Source of the DNA: an uncultured Actinomyces sp.
Lineage (GTDB): Bacteria; Actinomycetota; Actinomycetes; Actinomycetales; Actinomycetaceae
Direction of reading: 5' to 3'
Length of the DNA: 49,008 bases
Assembly (NCBI GenBank): GCA_938040725.1
Contig: CALHZX010000009.1
Coordinates: 1-49,008, forward strand
Shown: positions 31,593-39,468 of the stretch, in pieces
Numbering within the stretch: position 1 is the stretch's first letter
Layout: the number at the start of each line of letters is the position of its first letter
Made by a program: the position numbers and the translations under genes
Notes under the pieces: model-generated
Seen by the model: the letters and a program-made list of their open reading frames with translations, nothing else
What the model was told of the DNA's origin: nothing
The model's database searches: none

Positions 31593-32933
31593 CTAGCCAG
31601 CAGAACCCGTCCCCGTGGTGCTCTGCCCATCGTCTGGGGCCACCGGCTCAGCCTTCACGACTTTGCGCGACACGGGATCAACGCGGATAACGAGATCTGT
31701 CACTTCTGGTATATCGCGGTTTTCGCATCCGTTCGCGCGGCACACCTGAGACGACTGGACGGTGAGTGTTGCCCCCACATCGATTGCGCCCTGCTCACAG
31801 GAGAGCACAGCGACATTGTCAATAGTCGAAGAGAGAGCCGCGACGCGAACCCCTTGCGAGCGCATCGTGTCGATTCGGCTCGTATCCTGCTCGAGCAGTT
31901 CGCCGCCGAGTACCGACTGAAGGGCGGAGGCGTCACCGTCCACAACCGCACGATCGCGCGTCGCAATTGCACGGCTAATAAGGTCGGTGAGAACGGTCGG
32001 TTCGCACATGCTCGACGCTGCGGGCGAAGCACTGCGCGCGCCCGATGATTGTGTGCCGGGAGCACTGTCTCTGCCCTGTGATGTGCCGCGCCACGTCCCA
32101 TACGCCATGATGGCCAGACCGGTAATGATCACAACAAGGCCGCCGGCGAGAATACTCACCCGCCCCCACCTCCTGATTCGCGGTGCCTTGCTGCGATGCC
32201 CCGCGCCCGGCGAGGAATCGTCGTTGTCATGGTCAGTCACCGTCTCTTCGCGCAGCGCAGCAGCCCGTAGTTGTGCAATCACACGCTCGGGATCGACAGG
32301 CTCGCGCAGGATGACGTGTTCATCTGCTTCGGCAACCGTTGGGGTTGCACCTGATTGTCCCGAAGAAGCGCTATCGAAACCTAAATGATCCAGTTCCTCC
32401 TCCATGCTCAGCAGTGCCGCGATCTGACGAAGACACTGTCGGTCTCCCGCCGTCCCTGATGTCTCGAGACTCCACCCGGGAGTCCCTTCGCCGTCACTGA
32501 TTTCGTCGATGAGGTCGATGATGACGGCTCGACCTTCGGGGGTGATGATGATGTTCGTTGGCGTCAGATCCCCGTGCACGATTCCCGCGGCATGTAACGC
32601 GCTGACGCCAGCCGCGATCCCGTGAACGATCTGACGCCGCGTTGCGATCGGGCGGAGGTCAGCCGAACCGAGTTCAGAATCGAGAGTTCGTCCGCGCACA
32701 TAGTCTTCGATGATTGCCCACCGGCCGTCATCCGAGCGCACGACATCGCGCAGCGCAACAACATGACGCGAACTGATGGATGCCCACGCCTTCCAGCGAG
32801 CGAGGTTCTGCTCACCGTCACGGGGGGAACGTAAAGCGACCAACGCATCGCCTGCTTCGGTGCGCGTTCTCCACAATGGACCGTTGCTCCCGATATGGAA
32901 GACCTGTCCGATCTCGTATCCGCAGATTTTCAT
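31593..32933 (-). CDS. Membrane-spanning pseudokinase (STK-like) with extracellular domain
   Basis: A 446-residue protein in three parts. The N-terminal half is a Ser/Thr-kinase-like fold (about 1-230) with altered catalytic residues: the VAIK lysine region reads VALRSP, HRDLKPxN reads HGDLTPTN, and DFG reads DLI. Then come one transmembrane segment (about 259-280, VSILAGGLVVIITGLAIMAYG) and an exported C-terminal domain with several cysteines (MCEPTVL, VLSCEQG, QVCRANGCENR). This is the layout of actinobacterial PknB-type sensors but probably phosphotransfer-dead. The ATG at 32933 is preferred to a GTG at 32954; neither has a good ribosome-binding site. Confidence 0.75.
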   Translation of the reverse strand: MKICGYEIGQVFHIGSNGPLWRTRTEAGDALVALRSPRDGEQNLARWKAWASISSRHVVALRDVVRSDDGRWAIIEDYVRGRTLDSELGSADLRPIATRRQIVHGIAAGVSALHAAGIVHGDLTPTNIIITPEGRAVIIDLIDEISDGEGTPGWSLETSGTAGDRQCLRQIAALLSMEEELDHLGFDSASSGQSGATPTVAEADEHVILREPVDPERVIAQLRAAALREETVTDHDNDDSSPGAGHRSKAPRIRRWGRVSILAGGLVVIITGLAIMAYGTWRGTSQGRDSAPGTQSSGARSASPAASSMCEPTVLTDLISRAIATRDRAVVDGDASALQSVLGGELLEQDTSRIDTMRSQGVRVAALSSTIDNVAVLSCEQGAIDVGATLTVQSSQVCRANGCENRDIPEVTDLVIRVDPVSRKVVKAEPVAPDDGQSTTGTGSAG

Positions 32934-33023
32934 GATCCCATTGTCCAAATCCACATAATGTGATGCAACTCATTTTATAAAGTACCTGGTCGGACGGGAG
33001 CGCTTTTACTTCTCTCCTCTGCG

Positions 33024-33029
33024 TAGAAT
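33024..33029 (+). promoter_or_regulatory. -10 box upstream of the DUF4191 gene
   Basis: TAGAAT, 9 nt before the ATG at 33039. No ribosome-binding site intervenes, so a near-leaderless mRNA is likely. Confidence 0.5.
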
Positions 33030-33038
33030 AATGTCGCT

Positions 33039-33731
33039 ATGAGTGAATCGAATCCCCCCGCTAAGAGGCGCTTCTATCAGAATATCCTCGATGCGTACCG
33101 CCTGACCGCACGCACGTACCCTGCGCTCCCGTGGATGCTTCTCGGAACAGCCGCTGTGGTGATCGCTATCTTCATGCTGGTGGCCTGGCTATCGAACACA
33201 TCGTGGATTGGCTGGCTTGTCGTTGGCCTGATGGGTTCACTGACCGCAGCTCTTGCCCTTCTCAGCTTCCTGGCACGCCGCGCCCTGTTCTCACAGGTCG
33301 AAGACACTGCCGGAGCCGTCAAGGTCGCCCTGTCCCAAATCCAGCGGGGCTGGGTCATCCCCGAGCAGCCTATTGCGTTTACCCGCGAGCAGGATCTCGT
33401 CTGGCGCATCGTTGGACGCGCCGGCATTGTTCTCATTTCCGAGGGTCCGGCCTCGCGCGTTCGCCCGCTTCTGCAAGCGGAAACAAGGCGCGTGACCAAG
33501 GTGATGCGCAACGTCCCAGTTCATCAGATCCAGGTGGGACGCGAGGATGGGCAGATCGCCCTCAAGGATCTCCAGCGCGAGCTGCGTAAACTCAAGAACG
33601 TCCTGACCCCCGAAGAGGTCCCCCAGGTTTCCGCGCGCATCAACGCTCTACGCTCGGGCGAGCCGCCAATCCCGAAGGGGATCGATCCGCTTCGCGCTAA
33701 GCCGTCGCGCCGCGCACTGCGCGGCAACTGA
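33039..33731 (+). CDS. DUF4191 membrane protein
   Basis: A 230-residue protein with two membrane helices near the N-terminus (about residues 31-50 and 56-77, PWMLLGTAAVVIAIFMLVAW and IGWLVVGLMGSLTAALALLSF) and a cytosolic, positively charged domain including RGWVIPEQPIAFTREQDLVWRIVGRAGIVLISEG. This matches the actinobacterial DUF4191 family, which in mycobacteria sits beside lipA, lipB and the E2 gene. Here the E2 gene is near, but lipA/lipB are absent and the pseudokinase gene occupies the gap. Function is unknown. Confidence 0.88.
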   Translation: MSESNPPAKRRFYQNILDAYRLTARTYPALPWMLLGTAAVVIAIFMLVAWLSNTSWIGWLVVGLMGSLTAALALLSFLARRALFSQVEDTAGAVKVALSQIQRGWVIPEQPIAFTREQDLVWRIVGRAGIVLISEGPASRVRPLLQAETRRVTKVMRNVPVHQIQVGREDGQIALKDLQRELRKLKNVLTPEEVPQVSARINALRSGEPPIPKGIDPLRAKPSRRALRGN

Positions 33732-33741
33732 ACAACCGTTC

Positions 33742-33774
33742 CAAGTGGGCAAGCACTGAGTGCTTGCCCACTTG
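33742..33774 (+). terminator. Terminator after the DUF4191 gene
   Basis: Perfect 14-bp stem CAAGTGGGCAAGCA (33742-33755) with TGCTTGCCCACTTG (33761-33774) and loop CTGAG, 10 bp after the stop codon. Confidence 0.85.
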
Positions 33775-33803
33775 TGTATCCACCATCCGAGACGATCACG
33801 TAA

Positions 33804-33839
33804 TGCATACTATGCATATGGTTGCATATTGAGTACATA
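33804..33839. promoter_or_regulatory. Phased TGCATA repeat array upstream of binding-protein gene 1
   Basis: TGCATA at 33804, 33813 and 33823, plus TACATA at 33834: starts 9, 10 and 11 bp apart, so all lie on about one face of the helix. The core TATGCATATGGTTGCATA (33811-33828) recurs almost exactly before the second binding-protein gene. A likely cooperative operator. The array ends 35 bp before the ATG at 33875. Confidence 0.7.
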
Positions 33840-33874
33840 GTTTCGCTGACACACGGATACCGAGGAACATAATC

Positions 33875-34837
33875 ATGCATACGAAGACAATTTTCGCCAC
33901 ACTCGCCATAGCCAGTGCCGTGACAGCCCTGACGGCGTGCGCGGACCCAACAACGAGCACGAGCTCGGGAGGTGCGACAACGAGCACGAGCTCGGGAGGT
34001 GCGACAACGACCGCGACCGCATCGAGCGCGACCTCATACGATATTTCCTCTATCCCCACAGTCAACGAGATCGCAGCACTTGTCCCCGACGATGTCAAAA
34101 AGCGGGGCATCCTGCGCAACGGGGCCTCCACCGGTTATGCCCCTGCTGAGTACATGGATACCGACGGACAGACGCCGATCGGCTACGACATCGATATCAA
34201 TAAGGCACTCGCACAGGTGATGGGCCTCAATACTGGAGAGACGAAGCACTCCGAGTTCCCAACGATCATTCCTACCCTTGGAACAAAGTTCGATGTCGGC
34301 ATTTCCTCTTTCACCATCACGACTGAACGGGAACAGCAGGTCAACATGGTGTCCTACCTGAACGTCGGATCTGCATGGGGTGTCGCCACCGGTAATCCAA
34401 AGAACTTCAATCCCTCCGATCCGTGCGGGACGACGATTGCCGTCCAGACCGGAACAGCCCAGGAGGAATATGCGGCCACACTGTCGGACGAATGTGTCGC
34501 AGCAGGAAAGGGGAAGATCACCATCATGCCCCACGAGCTTCAGACCGACATCGCCACCAAACTCATCGGCGGACAGTATGATGCGACGCTCGCCGACTCG
34601 ACCGTCATTGGCTACACGAGCACCCAGTCGGGCGGCAAGATCGAACAGATCGGCGAGACCTTCGAATCTGCACCTCAGGGCATCGCGGTCGCAAAGGATG
34701 ATACCCAGCTCACCGAAGCAGTCCAGAAGGCGATGCAGTACCTGATGGATAACGGCTACCTGACAGATATCCTGGCCACCTACGGCGCCGATAATGCGGC
34801 TCTCACAACTGCAGAACTGAACCCCAGCGTCAACTGA
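33875..34837 (+). CDS. ABC transporter substrate-binding lipoprotein 1 (polar amino acid type)
   Basis: A 320-residue family-3-type solute-binding protein. Signal peptide MHTKTIFATLAIASAVTALTAC with lipobox LTAC (Cys22), then a Thr/Ser/Gly linker (about 25-52, containing a duplicated TSTSSGGAT unit), then the two-lobed domain with GYDIDINKALAQVMG, FDVGISSFTITTERE and QTGTAQEEYA. It presents a ligand, probably an amino acid, to the permease encoded at 35886. It is closely similar throughout to binding protein 2, differing mainly in the linker. The ribosome-binding site is CGAGGAACATAATC. It has its own promoter region with the TGCATA array, and 96 bp separate it from gene 2. Confidence 0.93.
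   Translation: MHTKTIFATLAIASAVTALTACADPTTSTSSGGATTSTSSGGATTTATASSATSYDISSIPTVNEIAALVPDDVKKRGILRNGASTGYAPAEYMDTDGQTPIGYDIDINKALAQVMGLNTGETKHSEFPTIIPTLGTKFDVGISSFTITTEREQQVNMVSYLNVGSAWGVATGNPKNFNPSDPCGTTIAVQTGTAQEEYAATLSDECVAAGKGKITIMPHELQTDIATKLIGGQYDATLADSTVIGYTSTQSGGKIEQIGETFESAPQGIAVAKDDTQLTEAVQKAMQYLMDNGYLTDILATYGADNAALTTAELNPSVN
33951..34004 (+). repeat. 27-bp perfect tandem repeat, two copies, in the lipoprotein linker
   Basis: Two identical 27-bp units (33951-33977 and 33978-34004; each begins CAACGAGCACGAGCTCGGG) followed by a partial third (CAACGACCGCG). In-frame; each encodes nine residues of a flexible tether. Copy number could change by slippage without breaking the frame. Absent from the paralogue. 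Confidence 0.95.
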
Positions 34838-34851
34838 CTCGTGACACACCA

Positions 34852-34886
34852 CGCATAATATGCATTTATATGCATATGGGTGCATA
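34852..34886. promoter_or_regulatory. Phased TGCATA repeat array upstream of binding-protein gene 2
   Basis: CGCATA at 34852, TGCATT at 34861, TGCATA at 34871 and 34881: starts 9, 10 and 10 bp apart. It shares the TATGCATATGGNTGCATA core with the array at 33804. The last unit overlaps a CATAAT (34883-34888) that could be a -10 box, suggesting repression by occlusion. Confidence 0.72.
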
Positions 34887-34933
34887 ATGGTAGCAATCAC
34901 GGGCTTAGGCCCACTCCCATCGGAAGGCACATC

Positions 34934-35878
34934 ATGACCATCTCGAAGGCCCACGCCCTCATCGCACTCGCAGCTGCCGCTGCCCTGCCGCTCACCGCTT
35001 GCGCAGACCCGACGTCGACCAGCTCCTCGACCAGCGGCTCGGACACATCGGCAACCACCGCAGCCACGACCTCGTACGACGTGTCGAAGATTCCGACCGT
35101 CGACGAGATCGCTGCCCTGGTTCCAGACGAAGTGAAAGCACGCGGCACGCTGCGAAATGGCGCGTCTGCCGACTACGCCCCTGCCGAATTCCTCGGTGAC
35201 GACTCGCAGACTCCGCAGGGATACGACGTCGACATCAACAAGGCGCTGGCCAAGGTCATGGGCCTCAGTGAGGGAACGACCAACCACGCGGAGTTCCCGA
35301 CGATCATCCCAGCACTGGGCACCAAGTTCGACGTCGGCATCTCCTCCTTCACGATTACCTCCGAGCGCGAGGAGCAGGCAAACCTGATTGCTTACGTCCA
35401 GGTGGGCTCCGCATACGGCGTCGCTGCGGGCAACCCGAAGAACTTCGATCCGACCAACCCCTGTGGCAAGACGATCGGTGTGCAGACCGGTACCGCGCAG
35501 GAAGACTACGCGACCGAGCTGTCGGACAAGTGCGTTGCCGACGGCAAGGGCAAGATCACCATCATGCCGCACGACCTGCAGACCGACATTGCTACGAAGG
35601 TCATTGGCGGCCAATACGACGCCACCTTAGCCGATTCGACTGTCATCGGTTACACCGCAAATCTCTCGAGCGGCAAGATCGAGCAGGTCGGTGACGTCGT
35701 TGATTCAGCGCCGCAGGGCGTGGCCGTCAGCAAGAACGATGAGCAGCTGACCCAGGCCATCCAGAAGGCCATGCAGTACCTGATGGACAACGGCTACCTC
35801 AAGGACATCCTGACCACCTATGGTGCTCAGGACGCCGCCCTGACCACCGCCGAGCTGAACCCGGCGACGAACGACTGA
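34934..35878 (+). CDS. ABC transporter substrate-binding lipoprotein 2 (paralogue of lipoprotein 1)
   Basis: A 314-residue solute-binding lipoprotein. Signal peptide with lipobox LTAC (Cys23), a short Ser/Thr linker (SSSTSGSDTSATTAA), then the same bilobal domain as its upstream neighbour: GYDVDINKALAKVMG, FDVGISSFTITSERE, VQTGTAQEDYA, IQKAMQYLMDNGYL. The ATG at 34934 has GGAAGGCACATC as ribosome-binding site; the open frame reaching back to 34880 begins inside the operator. The permease follows by 7 bp, so this copy belongs to the transporter operon proper. Substrate-pocket differences from copy 1 (such as TGYAPAEYMD versus ADYAPAEFLG) could mean different ligands. Confidence 0.94.
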   Translation: MTISKAHALIALAAAAALPLTACADPTSTSSSTSGSDTSATTAATTSYDVSKIPTVDEIAALVPDEVKARGTLRNGASADYAPAEFLGDDSQTPQGYDVDINKALAKVMGLSEGTTNHAEFPTIIPALGTKFDVGISSFTITSEREEQANLIAYVQVGSAYGVAAGNPKNFDPTNPCGKTIGVQTGTAQEDYATELSDKCVADGKGKITIMPHDLQTDIATKVIGGQYDATLADSTVIGYTANLSSGKIEQVGDVVDSAPQGVAVSKNDEQLTQAIQKAMQYLMDNGYLKDILTTYGAQDAALTTAELNPATND

Positions 35879-35885
35879 GGATCTC

Positions 35886-36848
35886 ATGGCAACAATCAAA
35901 GACGGCGTTGAGCTGATCGACGCGAAACCGGTTCCGCGCCCCGGGAGGTGGGCGAGCGCAATCGTCGCCGCGATTCTCGCAGCGATGGCCGCCCACGCGC
36001 TCATCACGAACACGAACTTCCAGTGGCAGGTCGTTTTCCAGTGGCTGTTCTCGCGTTCGATCTTGCAGGGCGTGCTCTTCACGATTGTTCTGACGGTCCT
36101 CGCGATGGTGGTCGGCACCGCGCTGGCGATCACGATGGCGATTATGCGTCAGTCCGTGAACCCGGTCTTGCGCTGGGTTGCGATGGCCTACATCTGGTTC
36201 TTCCGCGGAACTCCAATCTACACGCAGCTGATTTTCTGGTCGCTGCTGCCCACGCTGTATCCGACGCTGTCTTTCGGGGTGCCGTTCCTCGGATCATTGT
36301 GGGGTTGGGAGCTGAGCTTCGATACGGCCACCTATTTCACGCCGTTCTGGATGGCTTTCATCGGCCTGGGCCTGAACGAAGGTGCCTACCTGGCTGAGAT
36401 CATGCGCGCCGGCCTGTTGAGTGTCTCGAAAGGCCAGTGGGAGGCTGCCACCGCTCTGGGCATGCCGCGCGGAACGATCTTCCGCCGCATTATCCTACCG
36501 CAGGCGATGCGCGTGATTGTCCCGCCGATTGGCAATGAGACGATTTCGATGCTCAAGACGACCTCCCTGGTCTCGGCGATTCCCTTCACCCTTGAGCTCA
36601 CGTTCATTGCGCGTCAGCGCGGCCAGGCGACATTTGCGCCCGTGCCTCTCTTGATTGCGGCAGCGATCTGGTATCTCGTTATCACGAGCCTGCTGATGTG
36701 GATTCAGTCCTTCATTGAGAAGTACTACGGCAAGGGTTTCGAGCGCCGCGACAATGCTGGAACTGGCTCCCCCACCACCTCCGCGAGAGACGACGGGGAT
36801 CATGAGGACAAGGCCTCCAAGCTCAAGTTTTTGGATGTGACACCATGA
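35886..36848 (+). CDS. ABC transporter permease (HisM/GlnP family)
   Basis: A 320-residue inner-membrane subunit with about six hydrophobic segments. The TSS-forming region (LQGVLFTIVLTVLAMVVGTALAI, FFRGTPIYTQLIFW) and the EAA cytoplasmic loop (ALGMPRGTIFRRIILPQAMRVIVPPIGNE), which docks on the ATPase, are present. Hydrophilic C-terminal tail of about 40 residues. One permease implies a homodimeric channel. It starts 7 bp after binding protein 2 and overlaps the ATPase gene by 4 bp. Confidence 0.95.
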   Translation: MATIKDGVELIDAKPVPRPGRWASAIVAAILAAMAAHALITNTNFQWQVVFQWLFSRSILQGVLFTIVLTVLAMVVGTALAITMAIMRQSVNPVLRWVAMAYIWFFRGTPIYTQLIFWSLLPTLYPTLSFGVPFLGSLWGWELSFDTATYFTPFWMAFIGLGLNEGAYLAEIMRAGLLSVSKGQWEAATALGMPRGTIFRRIILPQAMRVIVPPIGNETISMLKTTSLVSAIPFTLELTFIARQRGQATFAPVPLLIAAAIWYLVITSLLMWIQSFIEKYYGKGFERRDNAGTGSPTTSARDDGDHEDKASKLKFLDVTP

Positions 36849-37618
36849 CGACCACAACACCCATGGTCTCCGTGCGCGGAGTCCACAAGTTCTTCGGCGA
36901 CCTGCATGTCCTGCGGGGTATTGACCTGGATATCGCTCAGGGTGAGGTATGCGTGATCCTCGGCCCATCTGGCTCCGGCAAGTCAACGCTCCTGCGTTGC
37001 CTGAACATGCTCGAGGACATCAGTGCTGGACGAGTCTTCGTCGACGGGGAGTTGCTCGGTTACCGCGAGGACGACAATGGCGTGCTGCATGAGCGTCGCG
37101 ACAAGGAGATCGCTGCCCAGCGTTCCCGCATCGGCATGGTGTTCCAGCGCTTCAACCTATTCCCGCATATGACGGCTCTCGAAAACGTCATGGAGGCTCC
37201 GATCCAGGTCCTGAAGCGCTCGAAGAGCGAGGCACGCGAGCAGGCACTCGAGCTCCTCGATCGTGTGGGTCTGGCTGATCGCGGGGACCACTATCCCGCC
37301 GAGCTCTCGGGTGGCCAGCAGCAGCGCGTGGCCATCGCCCGTGCGCTGGCGATGGATCCGGAGATCATGCTCTTTGACGAGCCGACCTCCGCGCTTGATC
37401 CCGAGCTTGTCGGCGAGGTCCTCCAGGTGATGCAGGATCTTGCGGCGTCCGGCATGACGATGGCTGTCGTTACCCACGAGATCGGTTTTGCCCGTGAGGT
37501 GGCGGATCAGGTGGTCTTCATGGACGGCGGCGTGATCGTTGAGGCCGGCGCTCCCGCCGAGGTCATCGACAACCCGCAGTCGGAGCGTACCAAGGAGTTT
37601 TTCTCCAAGGTACTCTGA
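36845..37618 (+). CDS. ABC transporter ATP-binding protein (HisP/GlnQ family)
   Basis: The 257-residue motor subunit of the importer: Walker A GPSGSGKST, Q-loop region MVFQRFNLFPHMTALENV, signature LSGGQQQRVAIARAL, Walker B MLFDEPTSALDPE, and the switch histidine in VVTHEIGFARE. The FNLFPHMTALENV segment is typical of polar-amino-acid transporters. Its ATG overlaps the permease stop (ATGA). A strong terminator follows. Confidence 0.96.
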   Translation: MTTTTPMVSVRGVHKFFGDLHVLRGIDLDIAQGEVCVILGPSGSGKSTLLRCLNMLEDISAGRVFVDGELLGYREDDNGVLHERRDKEIAAQRSRIGMVFQRFNLFPHMTALENVMEAPIQVLKRSKSEAREQALELLDRVGLADRGDHYPAELSGGQQQRVAIARALAMDPEIMLFDEPTSALDPELVGEVLQVMQDLAASGMTMAVVTHEIGFAREVADQVVFMDGGVIVEAGAPAEVIDNPQSERTKEFFSKVL

Positions 37619-37631
37619 TCCTCATTCGACG

Positions 37632-37668
37632 AGGCCGGGGCTGGGCTATCCCAGTCCCGGCCTTTGTC
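37632..37668 (+). terminator. Rho-independent terminator of the importer operon
   Basis: Stem AGGCCGGGGCTGGG (37632-37645) with CCCAGTCCCGGCCT (37650-37663), a 4-nt CTAT loop, one mismatch, then TTTGTCGT. Confidence 0.85.
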
Positions 37669-37710
37669 GTACCCGCGGTGCCTCGACCGTGGTGCGCAGA
37701 TGTCGCGCCG

Positions 37711-39324
37711 TCAGGTCAGGGTGACGAGGTCGAGGTAGCTGTCGTCCCACAGGTCCTCGTCGGCGTCGGGAAGAAGTAGGACACGCTCGGGGTTGAGGGC
37801 CGTGACAGCGCCCGGATCGTGGGTGACAAGGATGACGGCACCCTCATAGTCGCGCAGGGCTGCGAGGATTTCTTCGCGCGATGCGGGGTCAAGGTTGTTG
37901 GTTGGCTCGTCGAGCAGCAGGACGTTGGCTCCTGAGACGACGAGCGTTGCAAGGGCGAGACGTGTCTTCTCGCCACCGGACAGGACAGACACGGGTTTGT
38001 CGACATCGTCGCCCTGGAAGAGGAACTGTCCGAGGATGTTACGCACGTGGGTATCGTCGAGCGTGGGGGCGGCCTCAGCCATGTTTTCGCGGATTGTGCG
38101 ACTGTCGTCGAGGGTCTCATGCTCCTGTGCATAGTATCCGAGCTTGAGCCCGTGGCCTGGCACGACGCGTCCCGAGTCCGGTTCTTCGATGCCGGAGAGG
38201 AGACGCAGTAGCGTCGTCTTTCCAGCGCCGTTAAGTCCGAGGACGACGACTTTGGAGCCGCGGTCGATGGCGAGATCGACGCCTGTGAAAACTTCGAGCG
38301 ATCCATACGACTTGGAGAGGCCTTTGGCGGTCAGGGGAACACGCCCGGAGGGAGCGGGGTCCGGGAAACGCAGGCGCGCCACCTTTTCCTGTGCGACCTC
38401 CTGACCGGCCTGGGCGAAGAGCTCCTCGGCGCGGCGTAGCATCTGCTGAGCGGCCACAGCCTTCGTCGCCTTTGCGCGCATCTTTTCACCCTGTGCCTTG
38501 AGATGCTCGGCTTTCTTCAAAGCATTGGCGCGTTCTTTCCGGCGCCGCCGCTCGTCTTCCTCACGCTGCTTGAGGTATGCCGCCCACCCGAGGTGGTAGA
38601 TGTCGATCTGAGCACGATTCGCATCAAGATAGAACACCTGGTTGACCGTGTCACCGAGGAGCTTGACGTCGTGGGAAATAATCATGACGCCACCGGGGAA
38701 CGTCTTAATCCAGTCGCGCAGCCAGATGATTGAATCGTGGTCGAGGTGGTTCGTGGGCTCATCCAGGAGGAGTACATCGGCGTTGGAGAAGAGCACGCGC
38801 GCGAGTTCAACGCGGCGGCGCTGGCCGCCCGAGAGCGTGTCGAGGGTCTGGCCGAGGACGCGGTCCTCGAGACCGAGGGAATGGGCGATCTGCGCCGCTT
38901 CGGCGTTGGCGGCCCACCCTCCGGAGTTCGTGAACTGCTGGTCGAGTTTGACGTAGCGTTCCATGGCGCGCTGCTGCCGGGTGCCCTCGGTCGTCGACAT
39001 CTCATGTTCGGCCTTGCGAATGCGCGCGATGATCGAATCAATGCCGCGCACGGAAATAATGCGATCCCGGGCCTTCATCTGAGGGTCACCCACGTGCGTA
39101 TCCTGAGCGAGGTAGCCGACGGTGCCGTTGGAGGTGATCGTTCCCGTGTGCTCGGCGGCGCCTCCGCGATCAGCCTCGCCTGCGAGGAGGCGCATCGTCG
39201 TGGTCTTACCGGCGCCGTTACGGCCGACGAGGCCGATGCACATGCCTTTATCGATTCGGAAGCTCGCGTGGTTGACGAGCTCGCGGGCACCGATACGCAA
39301 TGAGAAATCCTGGACGTTAATCAC
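37711..39324 (-). CDS. ABC-F family ATPase
   Basis: A 537-residue soluble protein with two ABC cassettes and no membrane domain. Cassette 1: GLVGRNGAGKTTTMRLL, LSGGQRRRVELARVL, LLLDEPTNHLDHDS. A charged linker of about 90 residues (YLKQREEDERRRRKERANALKK...) corresponds to the P-site tRNA interaction motif arm. Cassette 2: GLNGAGKTTLLRLL, LSGGEKTRLALATL, LLLDEPTNNLDPAS. ABC-F proteins act on ribosomes, either as translation factors or in antibiotic protection; which one cannot be told from the sequence. The ATG has GGAGGG at ideal spacing. A long hairpin sits in its leader. Confidence 0.93.
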   Translation of the reverse strand: MINVQDFSLRIGARELVNHASFRIDKGMCIGLVGRNGAGKTTTMRLLAGEADRGGAAEHTGTITSNGTVGYLAQDTHVGDPQMKARDRIISVRGIDSIIARIRKAEHEMSTTEGTRQQRAMERYVKLDQQFTNSGGWAANAEAAQIAHSLGLEDRVLGQTLDTLSGGQRRRVELARVLFSNADVLLLDEPTNHLDHDSIIWLRDWIKTFPGGVMIISHDVKLLGDTVNQVFYLDANRAQIDIYHLGWAAYLKQREEDERRRRKERANALKKAEHLKAQGEKMRAKATKAVAAQQMLRRAEELFAQAGQEVAQEKVARLRFPDPAPSGRVPLTAKGLSKSYGSLEVFTGVDLAIDRGSKVVVLGLNGAGKTTLLRLLSGIEEPDSGRVVPGHGLKLGYYAQEHETLDDSRTIRENMAEAAPTLDDTHVRNILGQFLFQGDDVDKPVSVLSGGEKTRLALATLVVSGANVLLLDEPTNNLDPASREEILAALRDYEGAVILVTHDPGAVTALNPERVLLLPDADEDLWDDSYLDLVTLT

Positions 39325-39338
39325 CCTCCAAGAGTAGA

Positions 39339-39384
39339 GGGAGGGGTGCCTGTGGGCGAATCAACCCACGCCGGCACCCCTCCC
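39339..39384 (-). promoter_or_regulatory. Leader hairpin (possible attenuator) upstream of the ABC-F gene
   Basis: Minus-strand stem GGGAGGGGTGCC (39373-39384) with GGCACCCCTCCC (39339-39350), extended by CGTGGG/CCCACA. The 3' arm (CACCCCTCCC) could instead pair with the gene's ribosome-binding site region GGAGGGTG about 10 nt downstream, giving mutually exclusive structures. It may also act as a plain terminator for transcription from the right. Confidence 0.55.
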
Positions 39385-39468
39385 GATGCGCGCAACGGCA
39401 CGGTCAGCAGGCACAATGGATGTTGGGTATCACCCTTTCTTTGAGTCAATCTGCGAGGTTTTCATACC

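Noticed and set aside
33804..34886. TGCATA arrays as replication-origin iterons or a small CRISPR
   Set aside because: The units are only 6 bp with 3-5 bp gaps, there is no dnaA/rep or cas gene nearby, and both copies sit exactly at promoters of paralogous genes. An operator is the simpler reading.
34034..35614. 526-codon minus-strand open frame spanning both binding-protein genes
   Set aside because: It crosses an intergenic operator and has an internally duplicated sequence because it mirrors two paralogues.
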